This document shows, one piece after another, positions 6,618 through 14,234 of a DNA stretch of 14,278 nt. The translations under genes and the position numbers were made by a program. This DNA comes from Clostridiales bacterium UBA3680 (GTDB lineage Bacteria > Bacillota > Clostridia > Lachnospirales > CAG-274): assembly GCA_002372875.1 (NCBI GenBank), contig DFJD01000022.1, positions 809 to 15,086 of the forward strand, given 5' to 3'. Under the pieces are notes generated by a model. It ran no database searches and had not been told where the DNA came from. It was given only the letters and a program-made list of their open reading frames with translations. How positions within the stretch are numbered: position 1 is the first letter of the stretch; the number at the start of each line of letters is the position of its first letter.

Positions 6618-9600
6618 ATGAAATACAGATCCGGTATTGATATTGGCTCCACCACAATAAAACTTGTTGTTGTGGATGAAAACAATAATATATGCTTTAA
6701 GGATTACAGAAGACATCGCTCCAATATACAGGAAACTCTTTTAGGTCTTGTCAGGGATGCCGTTGAGTTAATAGGTGAATTTGACACTACCGTCATGATT
6801 ACGGGAAGTGGAGGACTTTCTATAGCTAATTGGATAGGTATACCCTTTATCCAGGAGGTTGTTGCCGTAAGCACCGCCATAAGAAATATAGCACCTCGCA
6901 CGGATGTGGCCATTGAAATTGGCGGGGAGGATGCAAAAATTATATACTTTGACGGCACAAGCATTGAGCAGAGAATGAATGGAGTATGTGCCGGAGGTAC
7001 AGGCTCATTCATAGACCAAATGGCAACTCTTCTGCAAACAGATGCAACAGGTCTTAATGAGTATGCTAAGCAATACAAGGTCATATATCCCATTGCCGCA
7101 AGATGCGGAGTGTTTGCTAAAAGTGATATACAACCTCTTATAAATGAGGGAGCTGCAAAGCCGGACCTTGCCGTTTCGATTTTTCAGGCTATTGTAAACC
7201 AAACTATAAGCGGACTTGCATGCGGAAAACCTATAAGAGGAAATGTTGCTTTTCTTGGCGGACCTTTGCACTTTTTAACAGAGCTTAAGAATCGTTTCAT
7301 TGATGTTCTGTCTCTTGAGGGTGAGGCGGTAGTAGAGGTTGAAAATTCTCATCTTTTTGCAGCTCTCGGTTCCGCTTTTTCTTCCGAAAATGAAGCTACA
7401 TATCACATTAGCGACATTTTAAACAAGCTTTCCACACAAAAACATGTTTCAATGGAAATAAACCGTCTTGATATGCTCTTTGCCGATGAAAAGGAGTATA
7501 ATGCCTTCAAGGAAAGACATAGCAAGGCAACCGTAAAAAAAAGCAGACTTGAAGATTATAAAGGAGATGCATTTTTAGGCATAGATGCAGGCTCAACAAC
7601 AAGTAAGCTTGCCCTTATCAGCGATAAAGGAGAGCTTCTTTACTCTTTCTATGCAGGTAACGAAGGCAATCCGCTCAAAATGGTAATGAATGCCATAAAG
7701 CAGATTTACAAAATTCTGCCCGAGGATGTAAAAATCAGAAAATCCTGTGTTACAGGTTACGGAGAAGGCCTTATCAAAGAGGCCTTGATGATCGACCTCG
7801 GAGAGATAGAGACGGTAGCACACTATAAGGCAGCGGCATTTTTTGAGCCGGATGTGGATTTCATACTCGACATAGGTGGTCAGGATATGAAGTGTATCCG
7901 CATTAAAAACGGAGTAATTGACTCTGTTTTGCTCAATGAGGCTTGTTCTGCGGGTTGTGGCTCTTTTATAGAGACCTTTGCAAAGAGTCTTGGCTTAAGT
8001 GTACAGGACTTTGCAAGAGTTGCTCTTTATGCAAAAGGCCCCATAGATTTAGGCTCAAGATGCACCGTTTTTATGAATTCAAGAGTAAAACAGGCTCAGA
8101 AGGAAGGTGCCGATGTTTCCGACATTTCCGCGGGCCTTGCCTATTCCGTAATTAAGAATGCTCTCCAAAAGGTAATTAAAATTACAGACCCCACAGATAT
8201 GGGCGAACATATTGTTGTTCAAGGGGGAACTTTCTACAACGAGGCTGTTTTGAGGGCCTTCGAAAAAATAAGCACAAGAGAAGCCGTTCGCCCCGATATA
8301 AGCGGTATTATGGGAGCATTCGGCTCAGCTGTTATTGCTCTTGAAAAATATAAGCAGGGAGAGGAAACAACTCTTTTAAGTGCAGATGAAATAGATAAGT
8401 TTTCTCTTACAACCACACATACCCGTTGTAAAGGTTGCAGCAATACCTGCCTTCTTACAATAAACAAATTTTCAACAGGAAGAAAATTTATTTCGGGAAA
8501 CAGATGTGAAAGAGGACTCGGAAAGCAAAGCGGAGATAACTGCGTTCCAAATCTTTTTAAATATAAGTATGAAAGACTCTTTGATTATGAACCTATTCCT
8601 CCCGAAAAGGCAAAAAGGGGAGTTGTCGGAATTCCCCGTGTCCTTAATATGTATGAGAATTATCCTCTGTGGTTCACTTTTTTCAATGAACTTGGCTATA
8701 GTGTAAAACTAAGCCCTAAAAGCAACAGAAAAATATATGAAAGAGGTATTGAGTCGATTCCAAGCGAATCTGCTTGTTATCCCGCAAAATTAGTTCACGG
8801 ACATGTGCAGTCTCTTATAGATGAGGGTATCAAGTTTATTTTCTACCCCTGTGTTGCTTATGAATATAAAGAAATAGAGGCTGCAGATAATCATTTTAAT
8901 TGTCCGATAGTAACAAGCTATCCGGAAAATATAAAAAACAATGTTGAGGACATAAGAGATAAAAACATAGATTTTAGAAATCCTTTCTTTTCCTTAGGCA
9001 ATATAAAAATATTTATAAAGCGCCTTAAAGAAGAATTTCCCGATATTCCCGCATCAGAGGTGGAAGCTGCCGCAAAAAAAGCGTGGAAAGAGCAAGAAAA
9101 ATATCGTGCCGATATGCGTGCAAAGGGAGAAGAAACACTCGAATACATCAAAGAAAATGATATGCTCGGCATTGTTATTGCCGGCAGACCCTATCATACC
9201 GATCCCGAAATAAACCACGGTATTCCCGAACTTATAGCAAGCTACGGTGTTGCCGTTTTGACTGAAGATTCCATATCGCATCTGGGAAATGTCGAAAGGC
9301 CACTTAATGTGCGAGACCAGTGGGCTTACCATTCCCGTCTTTATGCGGCTGCTTCATTTGTAAGAGAACAGACAAATCTTGAGCTTATCCAACTTAACAG
9401 TTTTGGCTGTGGTCTTGATGCGGTAACCACCGACGAGGTGCATGATATTCTTGATGCTTACGGAAAAATATACACCGTTTTAAAAATAGATGAAGTAAGT
9501 AACCTCGGCTCTGTGAGAATAAGAATTCGTTCTCTTTTTGCCGCAATAGAAGAAAGAAGAATAAAACAATTTAAGCCTAAAAAAATATTCAGTGCAGATA

Positions 9601-10826
9601 AAAGGATCATATTTACCAAGGAGATGAAAAGGAAGCATACGATTCTTATGCCTCAAATGTCTCCTATTCATTTTGAAATAGCGCAGGAGGCGTTTCTTTC
9701 AAATGGATACAATGTTGTTTTGATGCCCGCAATAGATAAAGAAGCTATAGATGTCGGTTTGAAATATGTAAACAATGATGCCTGCTATCCTGCCTTGATT
9801 GTTGTAGGTCAGCTTATAAAAGCTTTAAACAGCGGAGATTACGACCTTCAAAACACCTCCGTTATGATAAGTCAAACAGGAGGTGGCTGCAGAGCTACCA
9901 ACTATATCGGATTTATAAGAAGGGCGCTCAAAAAGGCGGGTTACGGAAATATTCCGGTTATATCCGTTAATATGAGTGGACTTGAAAAAAATCCCGGCTT
10001 TAAGATAACACCTTCCTTTGTGCTTTCTCTTTTACAGGCCGTACTCTACGGTGATTTGCTCATGAGAGTGCTGTATAGAACTCGTCCATATGAAAAAGTA
10101 AAAGGATCTGCGGATAAACTATGTGAAAAATGGACTCAAATTTGCAGACAGGCAGTTGTCAGAAAAAGTTATTCCGAATTTAAGAAAAATGTAAAAGCTA
10201 TAATAAAAGATTTTGAAAATCTTCCTATTGTCGACACGAAAAAGCCGAGAGTGGGTGTTGTTGGAGAAATACTTGTTAAATTCCACCCCACAGCCAACAA
10301 CGACATTGTCGGATTGCTTGAAAGAGAGGGCGCAGAGGCTGTGGTTCCCGATCTTATCAACTTCCTTACATATTCTCTTTACGATTCTATATACAAAGAA
10401 AAGTATTTCGGGGCAAAACACAGTACTGTTATTGCATCAAAAGGTCTCATTAAATTTATAGAATCCTACAGAAGACCTATGAGTAATGCGTTGAAGTCGA
10501 GTAAACGTTTCGATCCTCCTGCCGATATTAAAGAACTTGCCGATATGGCAAGTGAGGTTGTCAGCTTGGGTAATCAGACAGGAGAAGGTTGGTTTTTAAC
10601 AGCCGAACTTTTAGAGCTGATAGGCTCGGGAGTTTTAAACAATATTTGTACACAGCCTTTTGCCTGCCTGCCAAATCATGTTACAGGCAAGGGCGTTATA
10701 AAAGAACTGAGAAGAAGGAACAAACAAAGCAACATAGTCGCTATAGACTACGACCCCGGAGCAAGTGAGGTAAACCAGCTCAACAGAATCAAACTTATGC
10801 TTTCAACCGCACAGCTAAATTTGTAA
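6618..10826 (+). CDS. 2-hydroxyacyl-CoA dehydratase/activase fusion protein (two BadF/HgdC ATPase domains plus dehydratase-like domains)
   Basis: This 1,402-residue protein starts with two tandem ASKHA ATPase domains of the BadF/BadG/BcrA/HgdC family. Domain 1 (about 4-255) has GIDIGSTTIK (6-15), EIGGEDAK (100-107) and FLGGP (212-216). Domain 2 (about 319-577) has GIDAGSTTSK (321-330), DIGGQDMK (418-425) and VQGGTF (534-539). Each carries the cysteine pair that in the HgdC homodimer holds a bridging [4Fe-4S] cluster: C124 (CAGGTGSF) and C163 (RCGVF), then C443 (CSAGCGSF) and C482 (RCTVF). A linker has C604, C607, C611 and C630, a possible metal site. From about 668 come the activase-related and dehydratase D-like regions, including GIPRVLNMYENYP (671-683), C720, C745, AGRPYH (855-860), FGCGLDA (929-935), C1056, GGGCRATNY (1088-1096), and C1344/C1350 near the end. 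Activases spend ATP to push one electron into the dehydratase cluster, allowing radical removal of water from 2-hydroxyacyl-CoA. Long fused homologues are known in anaerobes, but their substrate is not established. It is followed at 46 and 172 bases by the small ORF and the ArsC-like gene. Confidence 0.88.
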   Translation: MKYRSGIDIGSTTIKLVVVDENNNICFKDYRRHRSNIQETLLGLVRDAVELIGEFDTTVMITGSGGLSIANWIGIPFIQEVVAVSTAIRNIAPRTDVAIEIGGEDAKIIYFDGTSIEQRMNGVCAGGTGSFIDQMATLLQTDATGLNEYAKQYKVIYPIAARCGVFAKSDIQPLINEGAAKPDLAVSIFQAIVNQTISGLACGKPIRGNVAFLGGPLHFLTELKNRFIDVLSLEGEAVVEVENSHLFAALGSAFSSENEATYHISDILNKLSTQKHVSMEINRLDMLFADEKEYNAFKERHSKATVKKSRLEDYKGDAFLGIDAGSTTSKLALISDKGELLYSFYAGNEGNPLKMVMNAIKQIYKILPEDVKIRKSCVTGYGEGLIKEALMIDLGEIETVAHYKAAAFFEPDVDFILDIGGQDMKCIRIKNGVIDSVLLNEACSAGCGSFIETFAKSLGLSVQDFARVALYAKGPIDLGSRCTVFMNSRVKQAQKEGADVSDISAGLAYSVIKNALQKVIKITDPTDMGEHIVVQGGTFYNEAVLRAFEKISTREAVRPDISGIMGAFGSAVIALEKYKQGEETTLLSADEIDKFSLTTTHTRCKGCSNTCLLTINKFSTGRKFISGNRCERGLGKQSGDNCVPNLFKYKYERLFDYEPIPPEKAKRGVVGIPRVLNMYENYPLWFTFFNELGYSVKLSPKSNRKIYERGIESIPSESACYPAKLVHGHVQSLIDEGIKFIFYPCVAYEYKEIEAADNHFNCPIVTSYPENIKNNVEDIRDKNIDFRNPFFSLGNIKIFIKRLKEEFPDIPASEVEAAAKKAWKEQEKYRADMRAKGEETLEYIKENDMLGIVIAGRPYHTDPEINHGIPELIASYGVAVLTEDSISHLGNVERPLNVRDQWAYHSRLYAAASFVREQTNLELIQLNSFGCGLDAVTTDEVHDILDAYGKIYTVLKIDEVSNLGSVRIRIRSLFAAIEERRIKQFKPKKIFSADKRIIFTKEMKRKHTILMPQMSPIHFEIAQEAFLSNGYNVVLMPAIDKEAIDVGLKYVNNDACYPALIVVGQLIKALNSGDYDLQNTSVMISQTGGGCRATNYIGFIRRALKKAGYGNIPVISVNMSGLEKNPGFKITPSFVLSLLQAVLYGDLLMRVLYRTRPYEKVKGSADKLCEKWTQICRQAVVRKSYSEFKKNVKAIIKDFENLPIVDTKKPRVGVVGEILVKFHPTANNDIVGLLEREGAEAVVPDLINFLTYSLYDSIYKEKYFGAKHSTVIASKGLIKFIESYRRPMSNALKSSKRFDPPADIKELADMASEVVSLGNQTGEGWFLTAELLELIGSGVLNNICTQPFACLPNHVTGKGVIKELRRRNKQSNIVAIDYDPGASEVNQLNRIKLMLSTAQLNL

Positions 10827-10871
10827 ATCACAAATAGCAATGAGGTTGTTCCGGTAAATAAGGAGATAAAA

Positions 10872-10973
10872 ATGAAAATCATTGCATTGGTGACTGCTTT
10901 GAGCATTAAAAATAAGCGATTTAGAGAGGTTGCAAAACAAACTACCGGAAGATGTTTTGAATGTTTTGTTTGA
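10872..10973 (+). CDS. Possible 33-residue small protein, function unknown
   Basis: An ATG at 10872 opens a 33-codon frame ending at TGA (10971-10973). AAGGAG at 10860-10865, 6 bases upstream, is as good a ribosome binding site as those of the large genes here. The product begins MKIIALVTALSIKNKRF and ends TTGRCFECFV. It has a short hydrophobic start, a basic middle and a CxxC pair near the C-terminus (C28, C31). It is not recognised. It sits between the dehydratase/activase gene and the ArsC-like gene on the same strand, with no terminator in between, and could be expressed with them. It could instead be the remnant of a decayed gene whose start signals survive. Confidence 0.4.
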   Translation: MKIIALVTALSIKNKRFREVAKQTTGRCFECFV

Positions 10974-10997
10974 AAATGTCGATTAAGGAGGCATAAT

Positions 10998-11354
10998 ATG
11001 ATTTTTGTGGAATACCCCAAGTGCACTACCTGTAAAAAAGCAAAAAAATGGTTGCTTGAAAAAGGTGTTGACTTTGAAGACAGAAACATAAAGGATGATA
11101 ATCCCACAGCTGAAGAAATAAAAAGCTGGATGAAAAAAGGAAACTTACCCATAAAAAAATTTATAAATACAAGCGGAATGCTTTACAGAGAAATGAATTT
11201 AAAAGAAAAGCTTCCGACAATGAGTGAGGAAGAAATAACAGAGCTTCTTTCGACCGACGGTATGCTTGTGAAAAGACCTATTCTGGTAACAGATAATTTT
11301 GTGCTTACCGGTTTTAAGGAAAAAGAGTGGGAAGATGTTTTTAACGACCATTGA
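10998..11354 (+). CDS. ArsC/Spx-family thioredoxin-fold protein
   Basis: This 118-residue protein is the usual size for the ArsC-related/YffB/Spx group. It has an N-terminal CTTC redox motif (C9, C12) in YPKCTTCKKAKKWL, a central helical insert with the FINTSG and YREMNL segments (55-68), and R93-P94 in VKRPILV, the conserved Arg-cis-Pro of the group. Members act as glutathione- or thioredoxin-linked reductases, as arsenate reductases, or as RNA polymerase-binding regulators (Spx). Database labels often say 'arsenate reductase family', but no arsenic resistance genes are nearby, so that activity should not be assumed. AAGGAGG at 10985-10991 lies 6 bases before the ATG. The following secreted-protein gene starts 15 bases after its stop, suggesting co-transcription. 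Confidence 0.88.
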   Translation: MIFVEYPKCTTCKKAKKWLLEKGVDFEDRNIKDDNPTAEEIKSWMKKGNLPIKKFINTSGMLYREMNLKEKLPTMSEEEITELLSTDGMLVKRPILVTDNFVLTGFKEKEWEDVFNDH

Positions 11355-11369
11355 ACGGAGGTTCGACAT

Positions 11370-12923
11370 TTGAAAAAAGTAAAACGAATTGCGCTTTTTA
11401 TAATTGTGACCTGCATAGCGTTTTTTCTTATGCCGATTGCAAACGCAACTCCGGAGCTGTTTGATGCCGAACAGAACCAACAAAGGACAAAGGAAAGAGA
11501 AATAGTCAGATTTGAAATTGATACAAGCTCTCTTGAAGCAGCCTTTTTTAAAAACTCTCTTTTAAGCGGAAGAAACGATATAAGCAAGAATTCGTCTTTC
11601 ACAAGGGAAATTGATGTAAAACCGGTAATAAAAGATGTTTACGAAACCGATGAGTGCTACGGAAGAGCCAAAGTATTTGAATTTAACGAGGATACACAAT
11701 TTGTAATGGAAAGATACACCTTTTCCGTTAACTCTTCCGAAAGGCTTCATCGTCAAATCACCATACCCGGGTCAACAATAGAAATAAGACATATTGATAC
11801 GGCAACGGGCACTTGGCACAGAACAAGCGATCCTTCCAAAATTACAAGAGGAACACTTTATATTGATACCGATATGGCAAACTATATAATAAGTGTTCCC
11901 TCCGTATATACATCAACAATAGGTGCAGGTTCTCTTGAGGTTAATCCCTCGCAGGAACAAAAGCTTAAAATAGAAAAAGGGATAAATGAGTATACGATCG
12001 ACTTTTCTTTTCCCGTAAACAAAGCATATATTGGAGAAATATGGTATTTAAAAAGCAATGACTCTCTTATTGATTGGAATAACTCCTCTCAAAGTTCCGT
12101 AATGCTTCAAGATCTCTATTCAAAGAGCAGATTTGCTTGGGACGGATATTATTTTCCTTCTCCGAGCAACTATGTACCGTACAGTAAAAATATGTATTAC
12201 AGAATTCCCGCAAATTATGCCGGAGCTTCCTATACAAGATACGGCTCTTTTGCCGCCGCATTCTATTTAGGATATGCCATGACCTACACCACCATGGAGA
12301 ACCAAAATTCTTCTGGATACATTCCCACAGGACCAAAGTCAAAATGGCTTGAAAAGGACTTCGGCATAGGCACTGATTTTTTTGATACTCGGTTTAATAC
12401 CGAGTTTGGAGAAAATCTTATTTTGGCATGCAAAAGATATAAGAATACAATGTTTAACACAGCATTGAAAAAATATTGCGATTATTTTGTTTCACATGCA
12501 AAAGGAAATCATTACACAACAAAAAATGGGGGATGGCTCGTTCAAGACTATAACAGCGATCAAAAACATAAAAGCACTCATGTTTCATTGAATCATCAGC
12601 TTTCGGAAATAATATTTCTTTACAATGTATATCTATACAACGGAGAAACGACATACAAAGATATTGCCGATAAAATGCTCCTTGCAATAGAAGATACAAA
12701 AGATGAGTGGATAATGCAGGATAATAACCTTAGATATGCAATGTATTATTATGCCAATACCAATATTATGGAGGACTACCCATATTTGACCTATAACGAT
12801 CTTAAGCATCTTAAGGAAAAGTATTATGAGGTTTACAGAAAAGACCTTAATGTAGCTCAGGAATTGATGGAACATAAGTTGAAATGGATGAAAGCAAACG
12901 GTGTAACAGGCTATGAAAAGTAA
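11370..12923 (+). CDS. Secreted protein, C-terminal half resembling D-glucuronyl C5-epimerase alpha/alpha-toroid domain
   Basis: The start is a TTG at 11370, chosen because GGAGG (11357-11361) is correctly placed 8 bases upstream and the frame then gives a complete Sec signal peptide: KKVKR, a hydrophobic core, and a likely cut after ANA (residues 24-26). The next Met, residue 21, would destroy it. The 517-residue product has no obvious lipobox or sorting signal, so it is probably released or loosely held. Residues 45-225 look beta-rich. Residues about 255-490 are helix-rich with aromatic and polar motifs (GYIPTGP 316-322, NGGWLVQDY 386-394, STHVSLNHQLSEI 402-414), resembling the glucuronyl epimerase C-terminal family that acts on uronic-acid polysaccharides. 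That similarity is judged by eye and is moderate. The real substrate is unknown. It is the last gene before a strong terminator. Confidence 0.6.
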   Translation: MKKVKRIALFIIVTCIAFFLMPIANATPELFDAEQNQQRTKEREIVRFEIDTSSLEAAFFKNSLLSGRNDISKNSSFTREIDVKPVIKDVYETDECYGRAKVFEFNEDTQFVMERYTFSVNSSERLHRQITIPGSTIEIRHIDTATGTWHRTSDPSKITRGTLYIDTDMANYIISVPSVYTSTIGAGSLEVNPSQEQKLKIEKGINEYTIDFSFPVNKAYIGEIWYLKSNDSLIDWNNSSQSSVMLQDLYSKSRFAWDGYYFPSPSNYVPYSKNMYYRIPANYAGASYTRYGSFAAAFYLGYAMTYTTMENQNSSGYIPTGPKSKWLEKDFGIGTDFFDTRFNTEFGENLILACKRYKNTMFNTALKKYCDYFVSHAKGNHYTTKNGGWLVQDYNSDQKHKSTHVSLNHQLSEIIFLYNVYLYNGETTYKDIADKMLLAIEDTKDEWIMQDNNLRYAMYYYANTNIMEDYPYLTYNDLKHLKEKYYEVYRKDLNVAQELMEHKLKWMKANGVTGYEK

Positions 12924-12943
12924 AATTGCATAAAATAATTTAT

Positions 12944-12990
12944 AAATAACGGTAAGGTTAGTGCAGCTTTACCGTTATTTGTTTTATTTT
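12944..12990 (+). terminator. Rho-independent terminator after the secreted-protein gene
   Basis: A 14-bp stem (12944-12957 with 12967-12980; all paired, one G-U) surrounds a 9-base loop. It is followed by GTTTTATTTT at 12981-12990 and further T-rich sequence. It begins 21 bases past the stop codon, which makes it a typical intrinsic terminator for the upstream operon and isolates the GAPDH gene. Confidence 0.88.
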
Positions 12991-13046
12991 GATTGTTGTT
13001 GTTATTCAATAAATTTAATGTTGTGAAGAAAACAAATGTTAATATA

Positions 13047-13074
13047 AATATTTTTGATAAAAAACAAAAATATT
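13047..13074. repeat. 10-bp inverted repeat upstream of the GAPDH promoter
   Basis: AATATTTTTG at 13047-13056 pairs exactly with 13065-13074 across an 8-base loop (ATAAAAAA). The centre lies about 58 bases upstream of the -10 box. It may be an operator or DNA-bending tract; low sequence complexity makes chance plausible. Confidence 0.3.
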
Positions 13075-13095
13075 ACATTTTTTACAAAAAAATGT
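13075..13095. repeat. 9-bp inverted repeat next to the GAPDH -35 region
   Basis: ACATTTTTT at 13075-13083 pairs exactly with 13087-13095 around the 3-base loop ACA. It starts at the base after the preceding inverted repeat and reaches the position where the -35 box would be. Transcription begins downstream, so it would act as DNA, not as an mRNA leader structure. Confidence 0.3.
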
Positions 13096-13114
13096 TTTAA
13101 ATTTTACACAAATG

Positions 13115-13123
13115 TGGTATAAT
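13115..13123 (+). promoter_or_regulatory. Extended -10 promoter of the GAPDH gene
   Basis: TGG followed by a perfect TATAAT (13118-13123) forms an extended -10 element. The -35 position holds only TTTTAA-like sequence. Transcription would start near 13130, giving a leader of about 70 bases. The strong ribosome binding site AGGAGG (13186-13191) lies 8 bases before the ATG. Between the terminator and this promoter the DNA is almost all A/T and holds no ORF of note. Confidence 0.65.
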
Positions 13124-13199
13124 CAAGAACGTTAGGTCATGGATTATTTTTAATAGTTATATTTATGACAAACTACTTTATTTTTAGGAGGATTTAAAA

Positions 13200-14234
13200 A
13201 TGGCAGTAAAGGTAGCTATCAACGGCTTTGGTCGTATCGGTCGTCTTGCTTTCAGACAGATGTTTGGTGCTGAAGGTTATGAGGTTGTTGCAATCAACGA
13301 TTTAACAACACCTTCCATGCTTGCACACCTTTTAAAGTATGATTCATCTCAGGGCAGATATGTAGGTATCGGCGAAGAGGATCAGGTTACAGCTGATGAT
13401 GAGGCAGGTACAATTACAGTTAAGGGTAAGACTCTTAAGATCTACAAGGAACCCGATGCAAACAATTGCCCTTGGGGAGAGATTGGTGTAGATGTTGTTC
13501 TTGAATGTTCCGGTTTCTATACATCCAAGGCTAAGGCTCAGGCACACATCAACGCAGGTGCAAAGAAGGTTGTTATTTCCGCTCCCGCAGGAAACGATCT
13601 TCCTACAATCGTTTACAATGTAAACCACAACGTTCTTACAAAGGACGACAAGATTATTTCCGCAGCTTCTTGTACAACAAACTGCTTAGCACCCATGGCT
13701 AAGGCTCTCAACGATTTCGCACCTATCCAGTCCGGTATCATGACAACAATTCATGCATACACAGGCGATCAGATGATTCTCGACGGACCTCAGAGAAAGG
13801 GCGATAAGAGAAGAGCAAGAGCAGGTGCTGTAAATATAGTTCCCAACTCTACAGGTGCAGCTAAGGCTATAGGTCTTGTTATTCCCGAATTAAACGGAAA
13901 GCTTATCGGTGCCGCTCAGAGAGTTCCCACACCTACAGGTTCCACAACTATTCTTATTGCTGTAATTAAGTCCGATAAGGAAGTTACCGTAGACAGTATT
14001 AACGCAGCTATGAAGGCTCAGACTACAGAGAGCTTCGGCTATAACACAGAGGAGATCGTTTCAAGTGATATCGTAGGTATGCGTTTTGGTTCATTATTTG
14101 ACGCTACACAGACAATGGTATCAAAGATTGACGACACAACATATCAGGTACAGGTAGTATCTTGGTATGATAACGAAAATTCATATACAAGCCAGATGGT
14201 AAGAACAATAAAGTATTTTGCAGAACTCGGCTGA
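13200..14234 (+). CDS. gap: Glyceraldehyde-3-phosphate dehydrogenase, type I, NAD-dependent
   Basis: This 344-residue enzyme oxidises and phosphorylates glyceraldehyde 3-phosphate to 1,3-bisphosphoglycerate in glycolysis. It has the Rossmann motif INGFGRIGR (7-15), D34 in AIND, which favours NAD over NADP, the active-site ASCTTNC (156-162) with nucleophile C158 and partner H185 (IHAYTGDQ), RAGAVNIVPNSTGAAKA (207-223) for phosphate binding, and the C-terminal WYDNENSYTSQM (322-333). The length is near the family's usual value. Codon use differs visibly from its neighbours: AAG is preferred for Lys, CGT occurs early, and GGT/GCT/ACA are frequent, as expected of a very highly expressed gene. It stands alone behind a terminator with its own promoter. 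No terminator or further glycolytic gene (pgk, tpiA) is visible in the 44 bases that remain. Confidence 0.98.
   Translation: MAVKVAINGFGRIGRLAFRQMFGAEGYEVVAINDLTTPSMLAHLLKYDSSQGRYVGIGEEDQVTADDEAGTITVKGKTLKIYKEPDANNCPWGEIGVDVVLECSGFYTSKAKAQAHINAGAKKVVISAPAGNDLPTIVYNVNHNVLTKDDKIISAASCTTNCLAPMAKALNDFAPIQSGIMTTIHAYTGDQMILDGPQRKGDKRRARAGAVNIVPNSTGAAKAIGLVIPELNGKLIGAAQRVPTPTGSTTILIAVIKSDKEVTVDSINAAMKAQTTESFGYNTEEIVSSDIVGMRFGSLFDATQTMVSKIDDTTYQVQVVSWYDNENSYTSQMVRTIKYFAELG

Noticed and set aside
10819..10835. Small hairpin ATTTGT-AAATC-ACAAAT across the end of the dehydratase/activase gene, considered as a terminator
   Set aside because: Six weak A/T-rich pairs with no T-run after it; too unstable to end transcription.
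10849..10950. TTCCGGTA at 10849-10856 and its inverted copy near 10943-10950 flanking the small ORF, considered as a mobile-element or attachment signature
   Set aside because: Only 8 bases, no target duplication, no transposase or integrase nearby; easily chance.
10998..11354. Naming the ArsC/Spx-like gene as arsenate reductase arsC
   Set aside because: The family is mixed and no ArsR, ArsB or Acr3 neighbour is present, so the specific function is unsupported.
11183..11602. 139-codon antisense open frame across the ArsC-like and secreted-protein genes
   Set aside because: It overlaps two genes with good ribosome binding sites and recognisable features; the translation is serine/phenylalanine-rich noise.
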